DNA of 64,000 bases, taken from the NCBI RefSeq assembly GCF_000963945.1, contig NZ_BAMW01000007.1:1-64000 (forward strand), given 5' to 3'. The notes beneath the pieces are model-generated. The model ran no database searches and was not told the DNA's origin. It saw nothing but the letters and a program-made list of their open reading frames with translations. The translations under genes were made by a program, and so were the position numbers. Each line of letters starts with the position of its first letter. Within the stretch, counting starts at the first letter, position 1. This document shows, one piece after another, positions 1 to 7,766 of this stretch. Source of the stretch: Acetobacter indonesiensis. GTDB taxonomy: Bacteria > Pseudomonadota > Alphaproteobacteria > Acetobacterales > Acetobacteraceae.

Positions 1-261
1 CGTCAACACAAAATCTACACACCATGACAAATTTCTTACAGATAAGAGTTTCAGCCCCTTACGCGACATCAATGATGCTCACGAAATTTATCTGCTTGCT
101 AGGGAACCCTGAGAGCGAGACATCTTGACTACCTGCCTCCTGCCACGATTTGTGCATAAGCGTGGTTTAAAGAGACCACTTGAGCAAGGATATGATGAGG
201 CATCCATGACGCACCAAAACTGCGACGAAAGTGCCTCACTCACAGAGGTACTATTCTACTG

Positions 262-1392
262 ATGCGCGTTCTTTTCCCCTACATCGCACAACCGCACCAA
301 ACCTTGCATTCCCTGCCAATTGCAATGGAAATGGCAAGCCGCCACCCGGATGCTGAAGTTCATGTTGCCTGTACAACACAGGAGCATCTGGACTACGCAC
401 GATCACTGGCGTCTTACTATCCGGAATCGAAGGCCAGCTTCGAACTCCTGCATCTACCTAGTCTGCTTCGTGAGCGCGTAGAACGCCACGGACACACCGT
501 TTTTTCCCGATTAGCGAGCTTATTTTTCAACAAGAAATATTTCTCAACGTTTCAGGGCATAGTCGTTCCCGAACGCACCTCACTTTATTTAAGAAAGCTT
601 GGGGTGAGAAAACCACGCCTGATCTGGACCCGCCACGGAGCTGGTGATCGCGCCATTGGCTTTGCGCGCGATGTGAAGAATTTTGATTATGTTTTGATGG
701 CTGGCAGAAAAGTGGAGCAACGCCTGTTGGCTCAGGGCGCGATACGCCCCGGCTGCTACCATACGGGTGTTTATGCCAAGTTCGACATGGTACATCGTAT
801 GCGGGATACGCGAGCACGGTTATTCAACAACAACCGCCCGACTATTCTTTATAACCCCCATTTTAACACGCGCCTCTCTTCCTGGCCAAAAATGGGGCTG
901 AATGTGCTGTCACATTTTGCCAATCAAGATCGTTACAATCTGATTTTTGCGCCTCATTATCGTCTGTTCGATAACAAGAGATCGGAAGCAAAACAGCTTG
1001 AGCGCGCTTTTGGAAGCAATTCCCACATGCTTATTGATACAGGCAGCACGCGCAGCATTGATATGACCTACACATCTGCAGCTGACCTTTATCTTGGTGA
1101 TACCAGCTCTCAGATCGCCGAATTTTTGGTGAAACCGCGCGCCTGTCTTTTTCTTAATGCGCACAATGTGACGTGGGAAGGGGACGAAAACTACAGATTC
1201 TGGACGTTAGGACCCGTTTTGAACACGGTAGATTACCTGGGTGAAGCCGTAGATGACGCATTTTGTTCACATGGTGCTTTCGTAAATCTACAAAAAGACT
1301 ATATACGCGACACGTTCGATCTTAGCGGAGACGAACCAACCGCCCCTGTGGGCGCCGACGCAATTGTTGATTTTCTTCGAATGGCCAGCTGA
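262..1392 (+). CDS. CDP-glycerol glycerophosphotransferase-like (TagB/TagF-type GT-B) protein
   Basis: This 376-residue protein resembles the Glyphos_transf family, GT-B enzymes that move a polyol phosphate or sugar from a CDP-linked donor to a lipid or polymer. Visible landmarks are WTRHGAGDR (residues 122-130), YNPHFNTR (197-204), APHYR (230-234) and the late DLYLGDTSSQ block (275-284), which matches the D-SS motif near the donor site of TagF-like enzymes. There is no signal peptide or membrane segment. An AGAGG element lies about 11 bases before the ATG. The stop codon overlaps the start of the acyl-AMP ligase (TGATG), so the two are translationally coupled and probably in one transcript with the ACP and serine palmitoyltransferase. 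By context it may add or process a head group on a sphingolipid; the substrate is not readable from sequence. The 261 bases upstream hold no gene and no convincing promoter. Confidence 0.6.
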   Translation: MRVLFPYIAQPHQTLHSLPIAMEMASRHPDAEVHVACTTQEHLDYARSLASYYPESKASFELLHLPSLLRERVERHGHTVFSRLASLFFNKKYFSTFQGIVVPERTSLYLRKLGVRKPRLIWTRHGAGDRAIGFARDVKNFDYVLMAGRKVEQRLLAQGAIRPGCYHTGVYAKFDMVHRMRDTRARLFNNNRPTILYNPHFNTRLSSWPKMGLNVLSHFANQDRYNLIFAPHYRLFDNKRSEAKQLERAFGSNSHMLIDTGSTRSIDMTYTSAADLYLGDTSSQIAEFLVKPRACLFLNAHNVTWEGDENYRFWTLGPVLNTVDYLGEAVDDAFCSHGAFVNLQKDYIRDTFDLSGDEPTAPVGADAIVDFLRMAS

Positions 1393-3167
1393 TGAACGTT
1401 ATGAACTCTGCTTCTTCACCTTCTAACGAAGAGACCTTGCAGCCGGTTCCAACCAATTCTGGTCAGCCGCGCCGTTACGGTGATTTTCCGACTTTTCCTG
1501 CTGCTCTTGACTATGCTGCGCAGGGAAGTGCGGGTTTCAATATTTATTCTGGTAAAGGGGTTCTTCTGGAAGCCCTGCCCTACAGAAAACTTCGTGAGCA
1601 GGCGATTGAAACAGGTCGTCGTTTGCTGGGAATGGGGCTTCAACCTGGAGATCGCGTTGCTATCGTTGCTGAAAGCGATGGTGATTTTGCCCGTATTTTC
1701 TTTGGTTGCCAGTATGCTGGCCTAGTAACAGCCCCCATGCCTCTGCCGGTCGCCTTTGCGGGAAAAGAGGCTTATCTGGCGACATTACGCGGCATGATTA
1801 GCAGTTCAGGTGCCAGCGCCGTGGTCATCCCGCAGATTATTGAAGGCTGGACGGATGATATCGTCAGCGGAATGGGGTTGGTTTTTGCCGGATCCCCTGC
1901 TGATCTTATGACGCGCCCGATCGCGGACATCGACCTGCCAGAAATTCATCCCGACGCATTGTCTTATCTTCAGTTTTCATCTGGCAGCACGCGCTTTCCG
2001 ATGGGCGTTTGCGTCAGTCAGCGCTCAGGCATGGCGAACGTGGCTGCTATTTCGCATGATGGTTTGCAGGTCCGTGAAACAGGAGACCGCTGTGTTTCCT
2101 GGCTGCCTCTTTATCATGATATGGGTCTGGTCGGGTTCTTTCTGACGCCTATGACCTGTCAGTTGACCGTTGACATGCTGCCAACACGAGAGTTTGCACG
2201 GCGTCCGCATGTCTGGCTTGATCTTATTAGCCGAAATCGTGGGACTATCGCTTACAGTCCGTCTTTCGGGTACGAACTCTGTGCACGGCGTCCGGCATCT
2301 GCTGAACTCGACCTTTCTAGCTGGCGTATTGCTGGCATTGGGGGCGACATGATCCGTCCTCATATTCTGGCTGAATTTTCAGAACGCTTTGCCCCTGCCG
2401 GGTTTAATACAAAAGCCTTTGAAGCAAGCTACGGCATGGCAGAAGCGACTTTGGCCATCAGCTTTGCACCATTAAATACGGGGATTCAGACCGATACGGT
2501 TGATCTGGCCGTGCTGGAAAGCCAAGGACTTGCACAGGCTCCCTCCAGCCCGGATGCCCCCAGCCGAACTTTTGTTCTCTGCGGCAAAGTTCTGCCCAGC
2601 CACGGCCTTGAAGTCCGGGATAGCGACGGTACTGTGCTTGGTGATCGTCAAGTTGGGACGATCTTCGTTTCTGGCCCAAGCCTGATGGATGGATATTTCC
2701 GTCGTCCAGACGAAAGCGAAAAAGTTCTGGATGAAGACAAATGGCTAAACACCGGCGATCTGGGTTATATGCTTGATGGTCAGATTGTGGTCACTGGACG
2801 CGCAAAAGATCTGATTATTATCAATGGCCGTAATATCTGGCCGCAAGATCTGGAGTGGTCGGCAGAGAGCAACATTCCGTCATTGCGTAGCCGTGACGTT
2901 GCCGTGTTCTCTTTGGAAAAAGGCGAGCAGGAAGAGATAGTCGCGCTTATTCAGTGTCGTGCGACTGATCCACAAGTGCGTGAAGAGCTTCAGGCCGAAG
3001 CCTCAAGCCTGTTCCGTCGCCTCCATGGCGTAGATGTCTCCGTTGTGCTGGTGCCGCCGCACGCTCTTCCGCAGACATCTTCCGGGAAACTGACACGCGC
3101 CAAAGCCCGCACCATGTTCCTGAGCGGTGTTTTTGAACCACAACCGGAAGTTGCATCTGCCTGCTGA
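1392..3167 (+). CDS. Fatty acyl-AMP ligase / acyl-ACP synthetase of the sphingolipid cluster
   Basis: A 591-residue member of the adenylate-forming superfamily, of the FAAL/acyl-ACP-synthetase type. The AMP-binding P-loop is LQFSSGSTRFPMGV (193-206); the usual Lys of the PKG part is Met here. TGDLGY and GRAKDLIIINGRN follow near residues 457-480, and the C-terminal catalytic Lys lies in TSSGKLTRAK (K566). In Caulobacter an acyl-ACP synthetase next to serine palmitoyltransferase loads a dedicated ACP with the fatty acid used for sphinganine synthesis; the ACP and SPT genes immediately downstream suggest the same role here. It overlaps the upstream gene by one base. An in-frame ATG at 1401 is an alternative start. 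A 131-base gap with strong RNA structure separates it from the ACP gene. Confidence 0.85.
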   Translation: MNVMNSASSPSNEETLQPVPTNSGQPRRYGDFPTFPAALDYAAQGSAGFNIYSGKGVLLEALPYRKLREQAIETGRRLLGMGLQPGDRVAIVAESDGDFARIFFGCQYAGLVTAPMPLPVAFAGKEAYLATLRGMISSSGASAVVIPQIIEGWTDDIVSGMGLVFAGSPADLMTRPIADIDLPEIHPDALSYLQFSSGSTRFPMGVCVSQRSGMANVAAISHDGLQVRETGDRCVSWLPLYHDMGLVGFFLTPMTCQLTVDMLPTREFARRPHVWLDLISRNRGTIAYSPSFGYELCARRPASAELDLSSWRIAGIGGDMIRPHILAEFSERFAPAGFNTKAFEASYGMAEATLAISFAPLNTGIQTDTVDLAVLESQGLAQAPSSPDAPSRTFVLCGKVLPSHGLEVRDSDGTVLGDRQVGTIFVSGPSLMDGYFRRPDESEKVLDEDKWLNTGDLGYMLDGQIVVTGRAKDLIIINGRNIWPQDLEWSAESNIPSLRSRDVAVFSLEKGEQEEIVALIQCRATDPQVREELQAEASSLFRRLHGVDVSVVLVPPHALPQTSSGKLTRAKARTMFLSGVFEPQPEVASAC

Positions 3168-3181
3168 CAGGCAAAGACAGA

Positions 3182-3236
3182 ACGACCTTTTGTGCCGGTT
3201 GCTGGTAAGAAACCAGTTTTTACCTCATAAGGTCGT
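3182..3236 (+). promoter_or_regulatory. Nested inverted repeat with T-run: intercistronic terminator or attenuator
   Basis: An outer perfect 8-bp stem (ACGACCTT 3182-3189 with AAGGTCGT 3229-3236) encloses a 5-bp stem CTGGT (3202-3206) / ACCAG (3212-3216) followed directly by TTTTT (3217-3221), an intrinsic-terminator layout. GGTAA (3204-3208) can instead pair with TTACC (3220-3224), which excludes the terminator stem. It lies between the acyl-AMP ligase stop and the ACP start. Terminator or attenuator function is inference. Confidence 0.45.
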
Positions 3237-3298
3237 CCACTGGGCAGAAGCTCACTTTAGTTTAGACTGACCTGCGACCAAGGATGAAGGGATCCGAG

Positions 3299-3550
3299 AT
3301 GAGTGAAACCGTTGAAAGCGTTTCTGCGCTGATCATCCAGAAGCTTCTTGCCAACCCGAAGGTGCCGCGTGACATTGATGGGAACTGCAAGATTATGGAA
3401 GATCTTGCTTTTGACTCCCTCGCCGTGATGAATTTTGTCATGGAAGTGGAAGACACACTTGATGTTTCTGTACCGCTCGACAAATTGGCGGATATCCGCA
3501 CCATCAATGATCTTGCAAAATGCATTGTTGACCTGAAAAACAAAGGCTGA
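3299..3550 (+). CDS. Dedicated acyl carrier protein of the sphingolipid cluster
   Basis: An 83-residue acidic acyl carrier protein. The 4'-phosphopantetheine attachment serine is S40 in LAFDSLAVMNF, within the usual E-D-L-x-x-D-S-L context. The start at 3299 is chosen because GAAGGGA lies 6 bases before it; an ATG at 3284 would add five residues. It stands between the acyl-AMP ligase and serine palmitoyltransferase genes and is most likely a specialised ACP (comparable to Caulobacter AcpR) that presents the acyl chain to SPT rather than the housekeeping AcpP. The SPT reading frame begins six bases after its stop codon. Confidence 0.85.
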   Translation: MSETVESVSALIIQKLLANPKVPRDIDGNCKIMEDLAFDSLAVMNFVMEVEDTLDVSVPLDKLADIRTINDLAKCIVDLKNKG

Positions 3551-3556
3551 GTGCGT

Positions 3557-4768
3557 ATGACGTCACTTTTTTCCAAGTTTGAAGGCACCGCAAGCGCTCT
3601 TGGGGCACTGGTAGAAGCTGGTGGTCGCAATCCATTTGCCGTTGTGATCGAAAAACCGATTTCTTCTACAGTTGGCTTGATTGAAGGCCGCGAAACCCTG
3701 CTGTTTGGCACGAACAACTATCTTGGGTTGAGCCAGTCTGAACGCGCAATCAAAGCAGCGCAGGATGCTGTCAGTAAATATGGTGTGGGAACCACAGGGT
3801 CCCGCATCGCCAACGGCACGCAGTCTCTTCACCGCCAGCTTGAACAACGCATTGCCAGTTACTTTGGCCGACGCGATGCTATGGTCTTCTCGACAGGGTA
3901 TCAGGCCAATCTGGGCATGATTTCAACCTTGGTTGGCAAAGACGATTATCTCATTCTGGACGCCGACAGCCACGCCAGCATTTATGATGGTAGCCGCCTG
4001 AGCCCCGCGCAGGTTATTCGCTTCCGTCACAATGATGCTGATGATCTGCATAAACGACTGAAACGCCTTGACGGCACACCGGGTGCAAAGCTGATTGTTG
4101 TGGAAGGTATTTATTCCATGACCGGCAATGTGGCACCGATTGCCGAAATGGCGGCCGTAAAGCGCGAAACCGGGGCTTATCTGCTGGTTGATGAAGCCCA
4201 TTCTTTCGGCGTTATGGGCAAAAAAGGTCTTGGGGTCGCAGAAGAAGCTGGCGTTGAAGCAGACGTTGACTTCGTGGTTGGCACCTTCTCAAAAAGCCTG
4301 GGCACCGTCGGCGGCTACTGTGTGTCTGATCACCCAGAGCTTGAGATGGTACGCCTGAACTGCCGTCCTTATATGTTTACCGCATCCCTACCGCCTGAAG
4401 TTATTGCCGCTACCATGGCAGCGTTGGAGGATCTGGCTGACCATCCGGAACTCCGAACCCAGTTAAAAGAAAACGCGGCACGCCTGCATGCAGGATTTCA
4501 CCGGATTGGCTTGAACGCTAGCCGGCAGGTCAGCCCGGTTATCGCCGTTACATTGGAAACACTGGAACAGGCTATCCCGATGTGGAATCGGCTTCTTGAC
4601 TTGGGTGTCTACGTCAATCTGAGCTTACCACCAGCAACACCGGATCATCGTCCGTTGCTACGTTGCTCGGTCATGGCAACGCATACAGCCGCCCAGATTG
4701 ATCAGGCGATTGAAATATTCCGTCAGGCTGGGCTGGAAGCTGGCGCGTTAAAAGAAACCGTCGCTTAA
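3557..4768 (+). CDS. spt: Serine palmitoyltransferase (alpha-oxoamine synthase family)
   Basis: A 403-residue cytosolic PLP enzyme of the alpha-oxoamine synthase family, normal length for bacterial SPT. The PLP lysine is K246 in VGTFSKSLGTVGG; D212 and H215 (VDEAHSFGVMG) and H139 (DADSHAS) are the usual cofactor-stacking and hydrogen-bonding residues. SPT condenses L-serine with an acyl thioester to 3-ketosphinganine, the first step of sphingolipid synthesis. KBL, AONS and ALAS are relatives, but neighbouring ACP and acyl-AMP ligase genes favour SPT. A GTG at 3551 is a possible earlier start; ATG 3557 fits the AAAGG at 3542-3546 better. Its stop codon interlocks with that of the convergent TAM41-like gene. 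The ketosphinganine reductase and ceramide synthase are not in this window. Confidence 0.88.
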   Translation: MTSLFSKFEGTASALGALVEAGGRNPFAVVIEKPISSTVGLIEGRETLLFGTNNYLGLSQSERAIKAAQDAVSKYGVGTTGSRIANGTQSLHRQLEQRIASYFGRRDAMVFSTGYQANLGMISTLVGKDDYLILDADSHASIYDGSRLSPAQVIRFRHNDADDLHKRLKRLDGTPGAKLIVVEGIYSMTGNVAPIAEMAAVKRETGAYLLVDEAHSFGVMGKKGLGVAEEAGVEADVDFVVGTFSKSLGTVGGYCVSDHPELEMVRLNCRPYMFTASLPPEVIAATMAALEDLADHPELRTQLKENAARLHAGFHRIGLNASRQVSPVIAVTLETLEQAIPMWNRLLDLGVYVNLSLPPATPDHRPLLRCSVMATHTAAQIDQAIEIFRQAGLEAGALKETVA

Positions 4769-5748
4769 CGGTTTTTCTGGAACACTCCCTGTCGCCACAA
4801 CCGCCACAGAAGAGGCGGCCCGGCGATAAGGGGGTGTTTTTCTGCAAATGCAGTGAGGGGAACTTTCACCCCGCTATGACGCTCAATTTTCCAAGCAGCG
4901 TACCGTGCTCCCCCAGAAAATGTAAAAGCTGCTTTCATAAGACGTAAGATATTAAGCGGCCGCCCCAGTTTTTTTCGAAGCGCCCAGGCGTTTTCCTGCT
5001 GTTGCCGCCAGTTTTGCGAGGCAACAACTTCTATTGCTTCATCCGTTTGCTGGAACGTCAAGCCGATAGTCTGCCAGCAGGGAAGAAGAAGGTCATTATA
5101 ACGCCGCTGATAATTAGCAACGATTCCAGCCCCCCTGCCCGCTTTTTCAACCCGCAATTCTGCCTGATAGGTTCTCTGGTATAGGGCATTCCAGAATGCT
5201 TCAGGCTGTCCTTTTTGTGGGCCCAAAGCTGCTGCCCAGTATGCGGCTGTTGTGACGGCCCGCATGACACAATGAGTAAGTGCCTGCTGCGCCTGACTGT
5301 TCTGCGTCCATACCAGGCGAACAGGTTGAGAAAAACGCGCCCAGACAGTTGTATCCCACGTCTGTATGCCAGTGAGTTTCCGAAACTGCGCAAGAGTTAG
5401 GAAAGCCACTTTTGCCCGAAGCAACCGGCCATTTACAGCTATCTCATGGTATTCCACATTTGGCGGTAAGAGAGCATTCCCGATGCGGGCAAACACCGTC
5501 CGCGGCCAATCAGACTGCTTTTTAAGAATAACGTAAAAATCCAGCAGGGTATCGTCCTGTATCCCCCCGCGCAGACCAGAGCCGTAGAACAAGACGCCCA
5601 GAGGCTTAGTATGCCCAAGCATGCTTTTGACAAACGCCGTAACCTCTGGCGCCACAGGTGTCAGAAGCTCCTGCGTTATATGATCTGCGAGTATTTTCTG
5701 GGGACTAATTGTCATGATTGGTGAGAATAAGGGAGGCTGGATACTCAT
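4765..5748 (-). CDS. TAM41/Mmp37-like nucleotidyltransferase (CDP-lipid synthase-like)
   Basis: A 327-residue protein with a nucleotidyltransferase-type signature, FYGSGLR (54-60) followed by LLDFYVIL (68-75). This parallels the YGSG...DF block of mitochondrial TAM41, which makes CDP-diacylglycerol. Further matches are the Lys in LRAKVAFLT (K113) and a W-x-x-x-x-x-ARFxxPV block (131-145), like the GRLxKPV stretch of TAM41. The start at 5748 is chosen because it overlaps the lipid-kinase stop (TGATG); an upstream extension would run into that gene. The lipid kinase plus cytidylyltransferase pair suggests phosphorylation then CDP activation of a lipid, perhaps a diacylglycerol or ceramide-type acceptor. 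The substrate is inferred, not seen. Confidence 0.6.
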   Translation of the reverse strand: MSIQPPLFSPIMTISPQKILADHITQELLTPVAPEVTAFVKSMLGHTKPLGVLFYGSGLRGGIQDDTLLDFYVILKKQSDWPRTVFARIGNALLPPNVEYHEIAVNGRLLRAKVAFLTLAQFRKLTGIQTWDTTVWARFSQPVRLVWTQNSQAQQALTHCVMRAVTTAAYWAAALGPQKGQPEAFWNALYQRTYQAELRVEKAGRGAGIVANYQRRYNDLLLPCWQTIGLTFQQTDEAIEVVASQNWRQQQENAWALRKKLGRPLNILRLMKAAFTFSGGARYAAWKIERHSGVKVPLTAFAEKHPLIAGPPLLWRLWRQGVFQKNR

Positions 5749-6728
5749 CAGGCTTGCAGAAAGGAGACGACAGGACCGGCCGTTATGTCCAGACATTGCT
5801 CTGGGCCCGTTTCCAGAACTTCTCCGTCCAACACAAAAGACTGACCGGTTCTGACGCGGATGCGTTCGGCTGAGCCACTTTGATAAGATTGGCTCGCCTG
5901 TATCCAGCCGGGGGCACGGCCACGGACCAGATTCCAGATTGCTTTGGTCAGATGTTCAGGCCGGGCTGAAACATCCAGATAGCTGATACCATGGTCTGAG
6001 ACGCCCTGTGAACGCCAGAAAGGCCATATTCCATGGGGCAGACATTGCAGACCGGTGCATAAAAATAGAAAACGATCTCGTATTTCGGCAGAATTGCCAT
6101 CCAGACCCAACGCCACCGGCGTTCCGTTCAGCCAGCTTTGCCGCAACCGCGGAGAAAGCAACTGCCGCGCTGTTAAGGCGAATGTAGCAAACACCGCGGC
6201 ATCATGAGCATAGTTTTTCAGGATTGCGGGCTGATGGGCAATTTCTATCGCTCGCGTAAAAGCCCCTAATCCGCCGAAAAAACCGAGTTCTGCTGCCCGT
6301 TCCTGTCCCGGCCATGAGACCACTAAAGGCTGACGTTGCTTAACATCAGACAATAGACGTTTGGAAGATGCTCTATCTTGCAGGCGTTGCAGTGCTTCTA
6401 CGCCACGCAATCCAAACCCGACATCTGCCGCAATCAGATTCGTGTTGCCAGACGGCAGGACCGCTATCAGAGGCAGGTTATGGTTTGGGTAAGATGAGGC
6501 ATAAAGCACGCTCAACACCTTACCAACCGTACCGTCCCCTCCGTCAACAACCAGACATTCCACTTGCTGGCGCGCCAGATCTTCTATGGTTTCATGCAAC
6601 GCGGCAGCCGTTTCGGGCGCGTAAAACATCGGCCCCAGCATATTCCGCGCTGTTTCGAGATAATGACGATCCGCCTTGAGATTACGTCGGCTACGAGGGT
6701 TATGAATTAAGGCGAAACGATCTGGCAC
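5748..6728 (-). CDS. Lipid kinase of the diacylglycerol kinase catalytic family
   Basis: A 326-residue DAGK_cat protein (YegS / sphingosine kinase / ceramide kinase superfamily). The N-terminal NPRS (10-13), the glycine-rich VDGGDGTVGK (61-70) that binds ATP phosphates, and LPSGNTN (91-97) are intact. The C-terminal half is the expected beta-sandwich lipid-binding domain. No membrane segment is evident. It is first of a two-gene - operon with the TAM41-like gene and faces the sphingolipid genes. In Caulobacter a kinase of this superfamily phosphorylates ceramide for anionic sphingolipids, so a ceramide or sphingoid-base substrate is attractive, but diacylglycerol or undecaprenol-type substrates cannot be excluded. 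Confidence 0.75.
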   Translation of the reverse strand: MPDRFALIHNPRSRRNLKADRHYLETARNMLGPMFYAPETAAALHETIEDLARQQVECLVVDGGDGTVGKVLSVLYASSYPNHNLPLIAVLPSGNTNLIAADVGFGLRGVEALQRLQDRASSKRLLSDVKQRQPLVVSWPGQERAAELGFFGGLGAFTRAIEIAHQPAILKNYAHDAAVFATFALTARQLLSPRLRQSWLNGTPVALGLDGNSAEIRDRFLFLCTGLQCLPHGIWPFWRSQGVSDHGISYLDVSARPEHLTKAIWNLVRGRAPGWIQASQSYQSGSAERIRVRTGQSFVLDGEVLETGPEQCLDITAGPVVSFLQA

Positions 6729-6838
6729 TCAGACACTCATGCGTTTGCAGATAAAATGCCAGTGCCTTTTGCCCCAGCTTATGCCGGTGGTATAGTGGGA
6801 CTTCGCGAACTTGTCACATGCTGCGTTGACAGGCCCCT

Positions 6839-7759
6839 TTGTGTCGGAGTCCTCCGTTTTTGCCCTCTCTTCAGATTGCCCATCTTTCTGACCCACATCT
6901 GCCATTGGCCAGCCTGCCCAGCTTGCGCGAAATCCACTTCAAACGGCTGCTGTCTCTTCTATCCTGGCAGCTAAAGCGACGGCATGTGCATCTGGCAGCG
7001 TCACTGGTGACAGTGATGAACGATATCCGCCAGCATAGCCCGGATCTTGTCGCTTTAACGGGAGATCTGACCAATCTTGGCCTTCAGTCGGAATATGAAG
7101 CAGCAACACGCTGGCTTGAAGATCAGGCGTTGCCACCGACACTGCTAGTGCCAGGCAACCATGATGCCCTAATACGTGAGCATTTTAACACCAAAAGCAG
7201 CCTTTGGACGCAATGGCTGCGGAATGAGTCTGGCTTCCCATCCGTCTTGCAAAAAGAAAAAGTGGCCCTGATCGGATTGAACAGCGCAGTGCCTACCCCA
7301 CCTTTTTTTGCCTCTGGCCGCCTTTCTGGAAAACAGCTTGAGGCTTTGTCCGCCACTTTGCGTCAGTGCAGAGAGGAAGGCCTATGCCGTGTTGTGCTGA
7401 TTCATCACCCTCCCGCCCCCGGTTTGGTAACACAGCGGAAAGCCCTTGAGCATATGGATACCCTTCAGACTGTTCTGAGGCAGGAAGGAGCCGAGCTCGT
7501 GCTCCATGGGCACTCCCACCGCGCGACCCTAACCTGCATTCCGGGCACACCCATCCCGGTTGTCGGCACGACGTCAGCATCTCATAGTGCGGGAGATTCG
7601 GACCGCACAGCAGGATGGAATCGTGTCACCATTACGCCAGATACCGACTGTTGGCGGATCAGCATTCAACGGCGGGAACTTGGCGGGAACGGGGTAATGC
7701 AGAACGGATTTATGCACCATTTTACCCCCCATCGCCTTTCTGACGCAAAGGCGCTATGA
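6839..7759 (+). CDS. Calcineurin-like metallophosphoesterase
   Basis: A protein of about 300 residues with the full calcineurin-like metal-site series: HLSDPH near the N-terminus, TGDLTN, PGNHD, IHHPP and HGHSHR. It resembles CpdA-type phosphodiesterases and LpxH-like phosphoesterases; the substrate is unknown. The start is uncertain: the frame has a stop at 6827 and no ATG before the first motif, leaving TTG 6839 or TTG 6860. The second has GGAG at 6845-6848, so the protein may be seven residues shorter than given. It ends seven bases before lptF and seems to lead the operon that continues to the GT4 gene, which suggests a role in lipid or LPS metabolism. Confidence 0.8.
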   Translation: MCRSPPFLPSLQIAHLSDPHLPLASLPSLREIHFKRLLSLLSWQLKRRHVHLAASLVTVMNDIRQHSPDLVALTGDLTNLGLQSEYEAATRWLEDQALPPTLLVPGNHDALIREHFNTKSSLWTQWLRNESGFPSVLQKEKVALIGLNSAVPTPPFFASGRLSGKQLEALSATLRQCREEGLCRVVLIHHPPAPGLVTQRKALEHMDTLQTVLRQEGAELVLHGHSHRATLTCIPGTPIPVVGTTSASHSAGDSDRTAGWNRVTITPDTDCWRISIQRRELGGNGVMQNGFMHHFTPHRLSDAKAL

Positions 7760-7766
7760 AGCGCGG

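Noticed and set aside
125-170. TTGACT (125-130) as a promoter for the first gene
   Set aside because: No acceptable -10 at 16-18 bases; the nearest AT-rich hexamer is over 22 bases away.
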